Below, piece by piece: positions 27,215-37,135 of a DNA stretch of 39,350 nucleotides (the stretch's first letter is position 1; each line of letters begins with the position of its first letter). The stretch comes from Candidatus Contendobacter odensis Run_B_J11. Lineage in GTDB: Bacteria; Pseudomonadota; Gammaproteobacteria; Competibacterales; Competibacteraceae. The translations under genes were made by a program, and so were the position numbers. The stretch covers positions 1 to 39,350 of the forward strand of contig NZ_CBTK010000269.1 in NCBI RefSeq assembly GCF_000531125.1, read 5' to 3'. The notes under the pieces were generated by a model. That model saw nothing but the letters and a program-made list of their open reading frames with translations. It made no database searches and was not told the DNA's origin.

Positions 27215-28084
27215 TCAGAATTCCCGGCGAACCAGTTGCTCGATTAGCGGTTGCAGAATGATTTCCATGGCCAGCCCCATCTTGCCCCCCGGCACCACGA
27301 TGGTGTTGCGTCGCGACATAAAGGAGTCGTGAATCATGCTGGTCAGGTAGTGAAAGTCCGGCTGAATCTTCTTGGAATTCTTGAACCGGATCACCACGAA
27401 ACTTTCGTCCAGGGTCGGAATGTCGCGAGCAGCAAATGGATTGGAAGTATCCACTGTGGGCACCCGCTGAAAATTGATGTCGGTCAGCGAGAATTGCGGC
27501 GCAATGTAATGGGTGTAGTCGTACATCCGCCGCAGAATAGCGTCAGTGACTGCTTCGGCGCTGTAACCACGCTCAGCGGTGTCACGGTGAATCTTCTGAA
27601 TCCATTCCAGATTAACAATCGGCACGACCCCGATGAGCAAATCCACATAACGGGCAACATTAACTTGGTCAGTGACTACCCCGCCATGCAGCCCTTCGTA
27701 GAAGAGGAGATCGGTATCGGGTGGCACCGGCTCCCAAGGGGTGAAGGTGCCGGGCTTCCGGCCGTAGCGTTCCGCTTCTTCATGGTCGTGCAAATAGCTG
27801 CGCCGCAGACCCGCGCCGCGTTCGCCATATTCCATAAATAGTGCCTCCAGCCGGTCGAACAGATTGCCTTCAGGGCCGAAGTGGCTGAGATTGCGCCCCC
27901 CCTGCTGGGCGCGTTCGACCTGCTGCTGCATTTCCAACCGATCATAGCGGTGGAAGCTGTCACCCTCAACGATGGCGGCCTCGAAGCCGTCCCGCCGAAA
28001 AATATGTTCCATCGCCACCCGAACCGTTGAGGTCCCGGCACCGGATGATCCGGTAATGGCAATGATGGGATGCTGTTTCGACAT
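27215..28084 (-). CDS. prk: Phosphoribulokinase (class I, proteobacterial)
   Basis: A 289-residue class I phosphoribulokinase, which phosphorylates ribulose 5-phosphate to ribulose 1,5-bisphosphate. The P-loop GSSGAGTST (about 12-20) is the class I form, and SFHRYDRLEMQ, FGPEGNLFDRL and LLFYEGLHGG are family motifs. Length equals the usual proteobacterial enzyme. No Rubisco gene lies in the window, so a role in the Calvin cycle cannot be shown. Isolated prk genes also occur in non-autotrophs such as E. coli. It follows mrpC on the same strand but has its own promoter-like sequence. Confidence 0.93.
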   Translation of the reverse strand: MSKQHPIIAITGSSGAGTSTVRVAMEHIFRRDGFEAAIVEGDSFHRYDRLEMQQQVERAQQGGRNLSHFGPEGNLFDRLEALFMEYGERGAGLRRSYLHDHEEAERYGRKPGTFTPWEPVPPDTDLLFYEGLHGGVVTDQVNVARYVDLLIGVVPIVNLEWIQKIHRDTAERGYSAEAVTDAILRRMYDYTHYIAPQFSLTDINFQRVPTVDTSNPFAARDIPTLDESFVVIRFKNSKKIQPDFHYLTSMIHDSFMSRRNTIVVPGGKMGLAMEIILQPLIEQLVRREF

Positions 28085-28117
28085 AAACGCCCCGTACCCT
28101 GAAACTAAAACAGCGCT

Positions 28118-28149
28118 ATTGTAGCATGACTTATGTTGCAGTGCGGCAA
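28118..28149 (-). promoter_or_regulatory. Candidate promoter for prk
   Basis: The minus strand reads TGCTACAAT, an extended -10 (hexamer TACAAT, complement of 28118-28123), with a weak TTGCCG (complement of 28144-28149) 20 bp upstream. It ends 33 bp before the prk ATG and would uncouple prk from the mrp genes. Confidence 0.38.
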
Positions 28150-28156
28150 AAGCGGT

Positions 28157-28489
28157 TCAGGGATGGGTGCGACTCCCATCCACCTGATCGCTACCCAAGT
28201 CTTTCCGGGCGCGCAAGGCTAATACGGTCAAGAAGGCGGTCATCCCGAAACCGATGACAATCGCGGTCAGCACCAGCGCCTGTGGCACGGGATCGCTGTA
28301 ATCCCAGCGCCCCGGCTCCAGAATCGGTGGCCGGTGCATCGCCAGTCGGCCCATGGCCAGCAGAAAGAGATTAACGGCATAGGACAGCAGCGCCAGCCCC
28401 AGCACGACGGTGAAACTGCGCGCCCGCAGCAGCAGATAGACCCCACAGGCCGTCAACAGCCCAATGACGCCAACAATCAGCAGTTCCAT
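28157..28489 (-). CDS. mrpC: Mrp-type Na+/H+ antiporter subunit C
   Basis: A 110-residue NuoK-like membrane protein with three hydrophobic segments: ELLIVGVIGLLTACGVYLLL, FTVVLGLALLSYAVNLFLLAMGRL and QALVLTAIVIGFGMTAFLTVLAL. The wording SYAVNLFLLAMG and DPVPQALVLTAIVIGF is diagnostic of MrpC/MnhC. The start overlaps the mrpA 3' end by 13 nt. In the canonical operon mrpD follows at once; here the next gene is prk. Confidence 0.92.
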   Translation of the reverse strand: MELLIVGVIGLLTACGVYLLLRARSFTVVLGLALLSYAVNLFLLAMGRLAMHRPPILEPGRWDYSDPVPQALVLTAIVIGFGMTAFLTVLALRARKDLGSDQVDGSRTHP

Positions 28490-31260
28490 GCTCCCTCCGC
28501 CGTTTCAGATTGACCCAATTCCAGCAGGATCAGCATGACCACACCAACCACAATCAGGTAGACGCCGAGATCAAAAATCATGGCGCTGGCGATTTCAAAC
28601 TCGCCTGTCAACGGAAAATGGAGATGGGCGAAGGTTGAAGTCAGGAAGGGGTGATCAAACGCTGTACTCATCAGGCCAGTCAGCGCGATCAGCAATAAAC
28701 CCACCGCAATCAACCGCTGGTGATCGAAGCCCAACTTCTCAGCCGTCCAACGAAAATCACCGGCCAGATATTGAGTTACCAGACCCAGCGCCGTCACCAG
28801 CCCGGCAACAAAACCGCCGCCGGGCAAATTGTGCCCGCGCAAAAAAACGTAGGCTGCCAGGAGCAGGGTCACGGCCAATATCGGGCGAACACCCATTCGC
28901 AGCAGTAGCGGATGACGATCCGCATCCCTTGCCGCTACCGGTGGCGCGGTCGGCGTCGGCAAACCGCCCGCCAGCAGCGCCACGATGCCCAAAGCGGCAA
29001 TGGCAAGCACGGTGGTCTCCCCCAATGTATCGAAGCCTCGGAAATCCACCAGGATCACGTTAACTACATTGGCGCCGCCGCCACCCGGCAAGCTGGTCGC
29101 CAGCAGATAATCCACCAGCGCGGTATGCGGCGCTCGGGTCAATACGCCCCAGGCTAAAATCGCTACGCCCAAGCCCACCATGATTGCCAAACCTGCGTCG
29201 CGGAGACGGCGGCTCAACGCCGATTCCACCATGGCTTCCGCCGGCAAAAACCGCAGCGCCAGCAATAGCAATATCGTTGTCACCACCTCTACGGTCAGTT
29301 GGGTCAAGGCCAGATCCGGTGCAGAGAAACGCACGAATGCCAGCACGACGACCAGCCCCACCACGCCCAGCACGATCAGCGCGGTCAATCGCTGGCGTTG
29401 CCAAAACACGGTCAGCAGCGCTGCTACCGCCAGCAACAATGCCAAGAGCAGGCTCAGGCCATCCAGCGGCTGCAACGGTACTTCACCGGTCAACTTCCCA
29501 CCACTCGCCAGACCCCACCCACCAGCCAGTACGGCAGTGCCCAACAGCCAGGCTAGATAACATTGTAGTGAACCGTTTTCCAGCCAGCCGGTGATCTGGC
29601 GGGTAGCACTGATCACCGCCCGCTGACTGCGCCCAAACAGTATCTTGCCGACCGGCAGCGGATAGCGGTCGCGCAGACGGAATAGCCATTGCCGCTGCCC
29701 ATACATGCAAGCACCGCCGGCTAAGGCTAAAGCGCTCATCAACAAGGGCAGGTTGAACCCGTGCCAGATAGCCAGGCTGTAAGGCGGCAACGGTCCCCCA
29801 ACCACACTGACGGCAGCAACCGCCAGCATCGGCCCGACCGTGTACGCGGGCACAATGCCCACCAGCAAACAGACCACCACCAGAATTTCCACTGGCACTC
29901 GCAGGTAGCGCGGCGGTTCATGCGGTATACGCGGTAAATTAATCGGTTCGCCGTTAAAAAAGACGTCATGGATGAATCGAGCTGAGTACGCCACCGAAAA
30001 CACCCCCGCCACCGTCGCCAACACCGGTAGCAACACACCGGCCCCGCCCAGCGCCGCTGAGTGGATGGTCTGGGCAAAGAACATTTCCTTGCTCAGAAAA
30101 CCGTTCAGCAACGGCACCCCAGCCATTGCCGCCGCCGCAAGGATCGCCAGCACTGCGGTCTGCGGCATGAATTTGAATAATCCGTTCAACTGGCGCATAT
30201 CCCGACAACCGGTTTCGTGATCGATGATCCCCGCCGCCATGAACAGCGATGCCTTGAAAATAGCGTGGTTGATGATGTGAAACACCCCGGCCACTGCCGT
30301 AAGCGGCGTTCCCAAGCCGAACAGCAGGGTAATCAGCCCGAGGTGGCTAATCGTCGAGTACGCCAGCAGGCCCTTGATGTCGTGCTGAAACAGGGCGGCA
30401 TAAGCGGCGAACAGCAGGGTCAGCAAGCCAACGCCTCCCACCAGAAAAAACCACGGATCGGTATCGGCCAGCACCGGAAACAGTCGGGCCAGCAGAAACA
30501 CGCCCGCCTTGACCATGGTGGCCGAATGCAGGTAGGCGCTGACCGGGGTGGGCGCGGCCATGGCCTGCGGCAGCCAGAAATGCAGGGGAAATTGCGCTGA
30601 TTTGGTGAATACACCCAGCAGGATCAGCAGCAGGGTAGCGAGATAGCCGGGATGCTGCTTGACCGTCTCGCCCGCTGCCAGCACTGCCGACAATTCAAAG
30701 CTGCCGACGATATGGCCCAACAGCAGGAATCCACCCAGCAACGCCAGCCCGCCGCCGGCAGTGACGGTCAATGCCAGCCGTGCGCCGCGCCGGGCATCAG
30801 CGCGTGGATGCCAGTACCCGATCAGCAGAAAGGAACCAAGACTGGTCAATTCCCAGAACATCAGCAGGAGCAGCAGATTGTCGGCCAGCACGATGCCAAG
30901 CATTGCCCCCATGAACAGCAGCAGCAACGAGTAGAAGCGCCCCAGATTATCGTGTTCGGATAAATAGTAGCGGGCATAAAGGATGACCAGCAGCCCGATC
31001 CCGGTGATCAATAACCCGAATAGCAGCGCCAGACCGTCCAAGCGAAAGCTCAGGTTCAGCCCCAGTTCCGGCAGCCATTCCCAGCCGGCTCGCTGAACAC
31101 CGCCGCTGAAAACGGCGGGTGACAGGAATAACAGCGCCGCCAGCGCCAGCGCTGTTACCAGCGCGGTAGTCCACGCGCCGGCGTTACGACCATCGTAGCG
31201 CTCAGCCAAAGGCGGCAGCATGGCTGCTAACAACACGATCAGAGGAATAAAAGGCAACAT
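28477..31260 (-). CDS. mrpA: Mrp-type Na+/H+ antiporter subunit A fused to B
   Basis: A 927-residue multi-spanning protein. The first 500 residues are a NuoL-like proton channel with the signature FPLHFWLPQAMAAPTPVSAYLHSATMVKAGVFLLAR and HIINHAIFKASLFMAAG. After that come the MrpA-specific C-terminal domain (LTQLTVEVVTTILLLLALRFLP) and then an MrpB domain from about residue 790 (RPILAVTLLLAAYVFLRGHNLPGGGFVAGLV). This A/B fusion is the Pseudomonas-type form. The Mrp complex exchanges Na+ or K+ for protons and normally needs A-G. No DEFG genes are seen here. Confidence 0.93.
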   Translation of the reverse strand: MLPFIPLIVLLAAMLPPLAERYDGRNAGAWTTALVTALALAALLFLSPAVFSGGVQRAGWEWLPELGLNLSFRLDGLALLFGLLITGIGLLVILYARYYLSEHDNLGRFYSLLLLFMGAMLGIVLADNLLLLLMFWELTSLGSFLLIGYWHPRADARRGARLALTVTAGGGLALLGGFLLLGHIVGSFELSAVLAAGETVKQHPGYLATLLLILLGVFTKSAQFPLHFWLPQAMAAPTPVSAYLHSATMVKAGVFLLARLFPVLADTDPWFFLVGGVGLLTLLFAAYAALFQHDIKGLLAYSTISHLGLITLLFGLGTPLTAVAGVFHIINHAIFKASLFMAAGIIDHETGCRDMRQLNGLFKFMPQTAVLAILAAAAMAGVPLLNGFLSKEMFFAQTIHSAALGGAGVLLPVLATVAGVFSVAYSARFIHDVFFNGEPINLPRIPHEPPRYLRVPVEILVVVCLLVGIVPAYTVGPMLAVAAVSVVGGPLPPYSLAIWHGFNLPLLMSALALAGGACMYGQRQWLFRLRDRYPLPVGKILFGRSQRAVISATRQITGWLENGSLQCYLAWLLGTAVLAGGWGLASGGKLTGEVPLQPLDGLSLLLALLLAVAALLTVFWQRQRLTALIVLGVVGLVVVLAFVRFSAPDLALTQLTVEVVTTILLLLALRFLPAEAMVESALSRRLRDAGLAIMVGLGVAILAWGVLTRAPHTALVDYLLATSLPGGGGANVVNVILVDFRGFDTLGETTVLAIAALGIVALLAGGLPTPTAPPVAARDADRHPLLLRMGVRPILAVTLLLAAYVFLRGHNLPGGGFVAGLVTALGLVTQYLAGDFRWTAEKLGFDHQRLIAVGLLLIALTGLMSTAFDHPFLTSTFAHLHFPLTGEFEIASAMIFDLGVYLIVVGVVMLILLELGQSETAEGAWNC

Positions 31261-31364
31261 GGTGTGGGTTATCGAGAAGCAAAAGGCGGTTGTTCAGGAG
31301 GGAAACCAATTGTGCCCCTGGCGAAGCGTACCCACTGATGAGCGCGAGTGCTCATTAAGCGGAA

Positions 31365-31784
31365 CTAAGCCAAACCGATGGTGAGGCGCTTGCCTAGCGC
31401 CGCTGCCGCCCGTTCCAGTTGTTTCAATGTAGGATTGCTCCCGGCGTGTTCCAGCCGTTGCGCGGACGGCCAGGACGTTTGCAGGGCGCGAGCCATATCC
31501 GCCAGTGTTTTGCCTTGAGCTTCGCGCGCCTGGCGCATGAGCAGCGCGGCCTGGGCGCTGGCTTGGGGGTACGCCAACGGGTGGCCTTCGTCAGCCGAAG
31601 GCGGCGGGATTGCCCGTCCATCTGCGAGGCGCTGTTCGATCACCAGTGACAGCACTTCAACCGCATTGAACGCCGCTTCTTCCAGGGTTGCGCCTTCGGT
31701 AAAGGCTTCTGCAAAATCAAGAAATTGGACCAGATAGCCATCGCCTTCCTGCGAATCAACAGTGTAGGGGTAAGCTGCATTCAT
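31365..31784 (-). CDS. hicB: HicB-type antitoxin with C-terminal HTH
   Basis: A 139-residue antitoxin. The N-terminal part (YTVDSQEGDGYLVQFLDFAEAFTEGATLEEAAFNAVEVLSLVIE) is the HicB RNase-H-like fold. The C-terminal part (REAQGKTLADMARALQTSWPSAQRLEHAGSNPTLKQLERAAAALG) is an XRE-type helix-turn-helix, so it should bind its own promoter. The ATG overlaps the stop of the upstream hicA by 4 nt. HicA itself carries a frameshift, leaving this antitoxin without an active partner at this locus. Confidence 0.87.
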   Translation of the reverse strand: MNAAYPYTVDSQEGDGYLVQFLDFAEAFTEGATLEEAAFNAVEVLSLVIEQRLADGRAIPPPSADEGHPLAYPQASAQAALLMRQAREAQGKTLADMARALQTSWPSAQRLEHAGSNPTLKQLERAAAALGKRLTIGLA

Positions 31785-31965
31785 GTGAGTTTGACTCCGG
31801 TTTGTGTCTCGATTTTCTTAAGCAGCCCGATACCCAGATCCTGGGAGCCGTGGACGGGAACCGGAATGGTAATGCTATCTTTTTTCAGCATGTGGTGACT
31901 GCCATTGACGCGAGTTTGCGTCCAGCCGTGGCGCTCCAGGATTTTGATGACTATGTGCCGTTCAT
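31781..31965 (-). pseudogene. hicA: hicA toxin gene with a frameshift in codon 5
   Basis: Read from the ATG at 31965, the frame gives M-N-G-T and then TAG. In the neighbouring frame the sequence continues VIKILERHGWTQTRVNGSHHMLKK, then DLGIGLLKKIETQTGVKL and a stop overlapping hicB, which is a full HicA protein with its catalytic His in GSHH. One added base after ACAT would restore MNGTxVIKILERHGW, matching the normal HicA start. The total length of 185 nt is one short of a multiple of three. Either the toxin is inactivated or there is a base-calling error. Confidence 0.7.
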
Positions 31966-31972
31966 GCTGTTA

Positions 31973-31996
31973 AATATATACTATATAAGATATATT
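31973..31996. promoter_or_regulatory. AT-rich palindrome upstream of hicAB
   Basis: Inverted repeat AATATAT (31973-31979) and ATATATT (31990-31996) around a 10-nt TA-rich centre, ending 8 bp from the hicA ATG. The minus strand also contains TATAGT-like -10 sequence. It is a plausible operator for the HTH of the adjacent HicB, although simple AT-richness could produce it by chance. Confidence 0.4.
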
Positions 31997-32079
31997 AAGG
32001 TGTAAAATTTCTTGGCACTGCCCCAAAAAATCGCTGCCAGCCGGGGGGCCCGGCACCCTCAGTGGGTCAAACCGCCCAC

Positions 32080-32116
32080 GCCTCTGTTTTCGAGCCTTGA
32101 CTGCGGAAACAGAGGC
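32080..32116. terminator. Stem-loop downstream of the VOC gene
   Basis: A perfect 10-bp stem GCCTCTGTTT (32080-32089) with AAACAGAGGC (32107-32116) and a 17-nt loop, 19 bp past the stop of the VOC gene (minus strand). The A/T-containing inner stem and lack of a T tract leave open whether it terminates, stabilises the message or is a dispersed repeat. Confidence 0.45.
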
Positions 32117-32135
32117 GCGGCTGCCCACGTCGGGA

Positions 32136-32609
32136 TCAAGCGACCTTAGCGAATGCTTCGATCACCTCTGGCGGAGCCTGAATCAGCTCAATCAACACGC
32201 CTTCACCGCATAGCGGGGTTGCGTCGTTGCCCTTGGGATGCAGGAAGCAAACATCGTAACCCGCCGCGCCCTTACGGATACCGCCCGGCGTGAAACGCAT
32301 GCCCTTGGCGGTCAGCCATTCCACCGCTGCCGCTAGATCACTGATCCACAGCCCAATGTGGTTAAGCTGTGGCTCGTGAACCTTGGGCGCTTTGGTGGGA
32401 TCAATGGGCTGCATCAAGTCCACTTCGACCTTGAACGGGCCGGAGCCGATGGCAGCGATATCCTCATCCACATTCTCGCGCTCACTGCGGAAGTTGCCGG
32501 TCAGGGTCAGGCCCAGCGTGTCAATCCACAGCTTGCTGAGTTTGGTTTTGTCCAGTCCGCCAATCGCAATCTGCTGGATGCCCAGCACTTTAAAAGGTCT
32601 ATCGGACAC
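32136..32609 (-). CDS. VOC-fold metalloenzyme, methylmalonyl-CoA epimerase/glyoxalase-like
   Basis: A 157-residue vicinal-oxygen-chelate protein with two beta-alpha-beta-beta-beta modules. Candidate metal ligands are Q13 (IQQIAIG), E62 (KVEVDL), H84 (NHIGLWI) and E141 (LIELIQ). GTG at 32609 is the start, with AGGAG 7 nt upstream; the longer frame to 32696 is not supported. It is divergent from mutAB across 207 bp, which suggests a methylmalonyl-CoA epimerase role, but the Gln-Glu-His-Glu set is closer to glyoxalase I, while epimerases usually use His-Gln-His-Glu. Assignment between the two is unresolved. Confidence 0.7.
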   Translation of the reverse strand: MSDRPFKVLGIQQIAIGGLDKTKLSKLWIDTLGLTLTGNFRSERENVDEDIAAIGSGPFKVEVDLMQPIDPTKAPKVHEPQLNHIGLWISDLAAAVEWLTAKGMRFTPGGIRKGAAGYDVCFLHPKGNDATPLCGEGVLIELIQAPPEVIEAFAKVA

Positions 32610-32816
32610 AGGTATCTCCTCATGAGTGGGGGTTGCGGGGTTGGAAAAAGTAACAGACCTTTTTAGTATGTCATTCCACTTCACGATTGCAACCATAGCC
32701 TCACTACGGTCAGTTCACAGTCAGCCCGATCCCTGACCGTGATTTGAGCCATTCTTCAGTTATACTTTTTTGGTATTGCCCGCTCATCGCATCTTGGTTC
32801 CACTTGGAGGATACGC

Positions 32817-34955
32817 ATGTCAGACCAGCAACTAGCGGACGCGGCCACCCCGACGTTCAGCGAATTTCCACCGACCCCCTACGAGGAATGGCGCAAGGTC
32901 GTCGACAAGTTCCTCAAGGGCGCACCGTTTGAAAAACGGCTGATCACCAAGACGTATGAGGAAATCGACCTCCAGCCGATGTATCGACGGGAAGATGTCG
33001 CGGGACTCCCACATCTCGACAGCCTACCCGGTTTCGCCCCCTATCTGCGTGGGACCAGCCCGCTCGGTTATGTCACTCAGAGTTGGGATGTCGCTCAGGA
33101 ATTGCCTTGCGCTACGCCAGCGGAATTCAACGCCGCCTTGCGCGCCGATATGAGCCGGGGCCAGAACGCGGTCAATCTGGTGCTGGATCACCCCACTCTG
33201 TCCGGCGTAGACGCCGATCAGGCCCATGCGGGTGAAGTCGGTAAAGGCGGTCTGTCCATTTCCAGCGTGACCGATCTGGCGCAGGCGCTGGACGGCATTG
33301 ATCTGGAAACCACCCCGATTTACATCCAGGCCAGCGCCAGCGCCCTGACCTTCACTGCGTTGCTGGCGGCGCTGGTCAAGCAGCAGGGCAAGTCCCTCGC
33401 CAAGGTGCGCGGCGCTGTCGGCATGGACCCGCTCAGCCAACTGGCCCGCGACGGTCATTTGTCCCGCGATCTGGATGGCATTTACGGCGTGATGGCGCAA
33501 CTGACCACTTGGGCCGCTGCCAACGCGCCACAGGTGCAGACCATTACCGTGCAGGGCCACCCGTATCACAATGGCGGCGCCAGCACCACGCAGGAACTGG
33601 CTTTTGCGCTGGCGACGGCGGTTGAATACATCCGCGCCATGCAAAACCGTGGGCTGAGCATTGACGACATCGCGCCACGCATTCGTTTTTCGCTGTCGGT
33701 CGGCACCAACTTTTTCATGGAAATCGCTCGGCTGCGGGCAGCGCGGTTGTTATGGGCCAAAATTGTCAAAGCCTTTGGCGGTAGCGAACAGGCTCAGAAA
33801 ATGAGTCTGCACGCCCGCACCTCGGCCTGGAACCAGACCGTCTATGATCCGCACGTCAACTTACTACGCGCCACCACCGAGGCGTTTTCCAGCGCGGTCG
33901 GCGGCTGCGACAGCCTGCACATCTCGCCGTTTGACGAGTTGCTCCGTACTCCCGACGAGTTCTCCCGCCGCATCGCCCGCAACACCCATACCGTGCTGCG
34001 CGAAGAAAGCCACATCACCCGCACCGTTGATCCGGCTGGCGGCTCCTGGTACGTCGAAAATCTTACCGATTCGGTCGGGCGCAAGGCGTGGGCGCTGTTC
34101 CAGGAGATCGAAAAGCAGGGCGGCATGGTCAAGGCGCTGGAAGCCGGTTGGCCGCAAAAACAGGTCGCTGACACCGCCACCAAACGCGCCGCGAACATCG
34201 CCAAGCGCAAGGATATTTTTATTGGCAGCAACATGTATCCAAACCTGAAGGAAACCCGGATCGAGCCGGAGGCGGTGGATTTTGCCGCCCGGCAGGCCGA
34301 ACGGGCAGCCGCGTTGAGTCAGTATCGGGCCAGCGCCAACGCCGGTCAGAAACAGGCGGCGCTGGATACGCTTTCGCAAGGCGGTAATAAGGTTGAGGCC
34401 GCGATTCAGGCCGCGCTGGCGGGCGCGACCCTCGGCGAGATTGCCCACGCCGCCCGCGCTGATGCGAAAACCGGCCCGACGATTACCCCGATTTGCGCTC
34501 ATCGTGGCGCTCAGGCGTTCGAGGCGCTGCGGGAAGCCGCCGAAGCCTACGTCGCTCGCGTCGGTCAACGCCCGCAAGTGTTTCTCGCCACCATGGGACC
34601 GCTGACCCAGCACAAAGGCCGCGCTGATTTCGCTACCGCGTTCCTGGCGGTGGGCGGCATCGAGACGATCTATCCGGCGGGTTTCACTACTCCAGATGAA
34701 GCGGCGGATGCAGCGCTGGCTTCTGGGGCCAAAGCGGTGGTGATTTGTTCCACCGACCCCACTTATCCCGAACTGGTCCCGCCGCTGGCGCAGAAACTCA
34801 AGCATGCCAATCCCGGTCTGATTGTGCTACTGGCTGGCTATCCCGCCGATCACGTCGAAGCGTTCAAAGCGGCGGGCGTAGATGATTTCATTCATCTGAA
34901 CGCCAATTGCCAGAGCCTATTGTCAACCTTGCAGAAGAAGATGGGAGTCGCCTGA
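32817..34955 (+). CDS. mutA: Methylmalonyl-CoA mutase small subunit
   Basis: A 712-residue protein paralogous to the large subunit; it forms the non-catalytic half of the heterodimer. The N-terminal barrel includes [15 protein letters not shown] and [35 protein letters not shown] and [20 protein letters not shown] are conserved. In the C-terminal cobalamin-like domain the ligand motif DxHxxG is degenerate (TQHKGR), as expected for a subunit that does not bind B12. GGAGG 6 nt before the ATG gives strong initiation. It shares one base with mutB (TGATG), implying coupled translation. Confidence 0.93.
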   Translation: MSDQQLADAATPTFSEFPPTPYEEWRKVVDKFLKGAPFEKRLITKTYEEIDLQPMYRREDVAGLPHLDSLPGFAPYLRGTSPLGYVTQSWDVAQELPCATPAEFNAALRADMSRGQNAVNLVLDHPTLSGVDADQAHAGEVGKGGLSISSVTDLAQALDGIDLETTPIYIQASASALTFTALLAALVKQQGKSLAKVRGAVGMDPLSQLARDGHLSRDLDGIYGVMAQLTTWAAANAPQVQTITVQGHPYHNGGASTTQELAFALATAVEYIRAMQNRGLSIDDIAPRIRFSLSVGTNFFMEIARLRAARLLWAKIVKAFGGSEQAQKMSLHARTSAWNQTVYDPHVNLLRATTEAFSSAVGGCDSLHISPFDELLRTPDEFSRRIARNTHTVLREESHITRTVDPAGGSWYVENLTDSVGRKAWALFQEIEKQGGMVKALEAGWPQKQVADTATKRAANIAKRKDIFIGSNMYPNLKETRIEPEAVDFAARQAERAAALSQYRASANAGQKQAALDTLSQGGNKVEAAIQAALAGATLGEIAHAARADAKTGPTITPICAHRGAQAFEALREAAEAYVARVGQRPQVFLATMGPLTQHKGRADFATAFLAVGGIETIYPAGFTTPDEAADAALASGAKAVVICSTDPTYPELVPPLAQKLKHANPGLIVLLAGYPADHVEAFKAAGVDDFIHLNANCQSLLSTLQKKMGVA

Positions 34956-37135
34956 TGAGTAACTCACCCGATTTCACCACGATGGATTATGGGGTGGAGT
35001 TTCCCAAGCCGAGCTTTGCCGAATGGCAGGCAGCGGTGGAGAAAGCCACCGGCAAGACGCTGGATCAACTGGTCTCCGCGACGATGGAGCAAATTGATGT
35101 TAAGCCGCTGTACACCCCGGACGACACCAAGGATTTGCAGCATTTGGGTTATGTCGCTGGCGTCGCGCCGTTTCTGCGCGGCCCTTATCCGGCGATGTAT
35201 GTGACTCAGCCGTGGACGGTGCGGCAATACGCTGGTTTTTCTACTGCTGAAGAGAGTAATGCGTTCTATCGCCGCAATCTGGCCGCCGGGCAGAAAGGCT
35301 TGTCCATTGCCTTTGATTTGGCCACCCATCGCGGTTATGACTCCGATCATCAGCGTGTAGTCGGCGATGTCGGCAAAGCGGGCGTGGCGATTGACTCGAT
35401 TCTGGATATGCGGATTCTGTTTGATCGCATTCCGCTGGATCAGATGTCGGTGTCGATGACCATGAACGGCGCGGTATTGCCGGTATTGGCCTTCTACATT
35501 GTTTCTGCTGAAGAACAGGGCGTTCCGCACGATAAGCTCACCGGCACCATTCAGAACGACATTCTGAAAGAGTACATGGTGCGCAACACCTATATTTATC
35601 CGCCCGATCCGTCCATTCGGATTATTGGCGACATCTTCTCCTACACCTCTAAGGAAATGCCGAAGTTCAACAGCATTTCCATCTCTGGCTATCACATGCA
35701 GGAAGCCGGCGCGACCGCTGATTTGGAACTCGGCTATACCCTGGCCGATGGGCTGGAATATATCCGTACCGGGATTAGAGCCGGGATGGACATTGACACC
35801 TTTGCGCCCCGGCTGTCGTTCTTCTGGGCGATTGGGATGAACTACTTCATGGAAGTCGCCAAGATGCGCGCCGGGCGATTGCTGTGGGCCAAGATCATCA
35901 AGCAGTTCAACCCGAAGAATGAGAAATCAATGGCGTTGCGCACGCATAGCCAGACTTCGGGCTGGAGCCTGACCGAGCAGGACCCGTTCAACAATGTCGC
36001 CCGCACCTGCATCGAAGCCTTGGCGGCGGCGCTGGGCCATACCCAGTCGTTGCACACCAACGCGCTGGATGAAGCGATTGCGCTGCCGACTGATTTTTCG
36101 GCCCGCATCGCCCGCAACACCCAGCTTTATCTGCAAGATGAAACCGCGATCTGCAAGGTGCTGGACCCGTGGGGCGGTTCGTATTACGTCGAAGCCCTGA
36201 CCAATGAGTTGATCAAGCGGGCTTGGGGCCACATTCAGGAAGTGGAAAGCCTGGGCGGCATGGCGAAAGCGATTGAAACCGGCCTGCCCAAGATGCGGAT
36301 TGAGGAAGCGTCGGCCCGGCGTCAGGCCCACATTGACTCCGGCAAGGAAACCATCGTCGGCGTCAACAAGTACCGGATGGCTAAGGAAGACAAGCTGGAC
36401 ATCCTCAGCATTGACAATACCGCCGTGCGCGAATCGCAGGTGCAACGCTTGCAGAAGCTGCGCGCCGACCGCGAGGAAAGCAAGGTCAAAGCCGCATTGA
36501 GCGCGATTACCGAAGCCGCTCAAAATGGTTCCGGCAATCTGCTGGAAAAAGCGGTGGAAGCGGCTCGCGTCCGGGCGTCGCTGGGTGAAATCTCCGACGC
36601 GATGGAGAAGGTGTTTGGTCGCCACAAGGCGGTCATTCGCGCCATTTCCGGGGTGTACAGCAGCGAGTTCGGCGAGGGCGACGAAATCGTCAAGGTGCGG
36701 GAGATGGCCGACGAGTTCGAGCAGCGCGAAGGCCGCCGCCCGCGTATTCTGGTCGCCAAGCTCGGTCAGGACGGCCATGACCGGGGTGCTAAAGTCATCG
36801 CGACAGCGTTCGCCGATCTTGGCTTCGACGTGGACATCGGCGCGCTGTTCCAGACCCCGGAAGAAGTCGCCCGTCAGGCGGTGGAAAACGACGTGCATGT
36901 GGTCGGGATGAGTTCGCTGGCCGCCGGGCATAAAACCCTGTTGCCGCAACTGATCGCGGAACTGAAGAAGCTGGACCGCGAGGACATCATGGTGGTCATC
37001 GGCGGCGTCATTCCCGCCCAGGACTACGAGTACCTCAAGGCCAATGGCGCAGCGGCGATCTTTGGCCCCGGCACGGTGATTCCGGTCGCCGCGCAGAAGG
37101 TGATCGCGGAGTTGAACGAGCGGCTGGCGGCGTGA
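34955..37135 (+). CDS. mutB: Methylmalonyl-CoA mutase large (catalytic) subunit
   Basis: A 726-residue adenosylcobalamin enzyme interconverting succinyl-CoA and (R)-methylmalonyl-CoA. The substrate barrel has [32 protein letters not shown] and [24 protein letters not shown]. The B12 domain carries the cobalt-ligand motif DGHDRG (606-611, His 608), followed by [20 protein letters not shown] 34955 overlaps the mutA stop by one base. The pathway would supply propionyl-CoA for 3-hydroxyvalerate in PHA or degrade propionate. No meaB-type chaperone gene is present downstream; a repeat and a DUF4258 gene follow. Confidence 0.96.
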   Translation: MSNSPDFTTMDYGVEFPKPSFAEWQAAVEKATGKTLDQLVSATMEQIDVKPLYTPDDTKDLQHLGYVAGVAPFLRGPYPAMYVTQPWTVRQYAGFSTAEESNAFYRRNLAAGQKGLSIAFDLATHRGYDSDHQRVVGDVGKAGVAIDSILDMRILFDRIPLDQMSVSMTMNGAVLPVLAFYIVSAEEQGVPHDKLTGTIQNDILKEYMVRNTYIYPPDPSIRIIGDIFSYTSKEMPKFNSISISGYHMQEAGATADLELGYTLADGLEYIRTGIRAGMDIDTFAPRLSFFWAIGMNYFMEVAKMRAGRLLWAKIIKQFNPKNEKSMALRTHSQTSGWSLTEQDPFNNVARTCIEALAAALGHTQSLHTNALDEAIALPTDFSARIARNTQLYLQDETAICKVLDPWGGSYYVEALTNELIKRAWGHIQEVESLGGMAKAIETGLPKMRIEEASARRQAHIDSGKETIVGVNKYRMAKEDKLDILSIDNTAVRESQVQRLQKLRADREESKVKAALSAITEAAQNGSGNLLEKAVEAARVRASLGEISDAMEKVFGRHKAVIRAISGVYSSEFGEGDEIVKVREMADEFEQREGRRPRILVAKLGQDGHDRGAKVIATAFADLGFDVDIGALFQTPEEVARQAVENDVHVVGMSSLAAGHKTLLPQLIAELKKLDREDIMVVIGGVIPAQDYEYLKANGAAAIFGPGTVIPVAAQKVIAELNERLAA

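Noticed and set aside
31338-31355. Hairpin ATGAGC/GCTCAT after hicB
   Set aside because: Only six base pairs and no T tract; too weak to call a terminator.
33864-34805. 313-codon open frame antisense to mutA
   Set aside because: Fully inside mutA and Arg/Gly-rich as expected for an antisense shadow; no motif seen.
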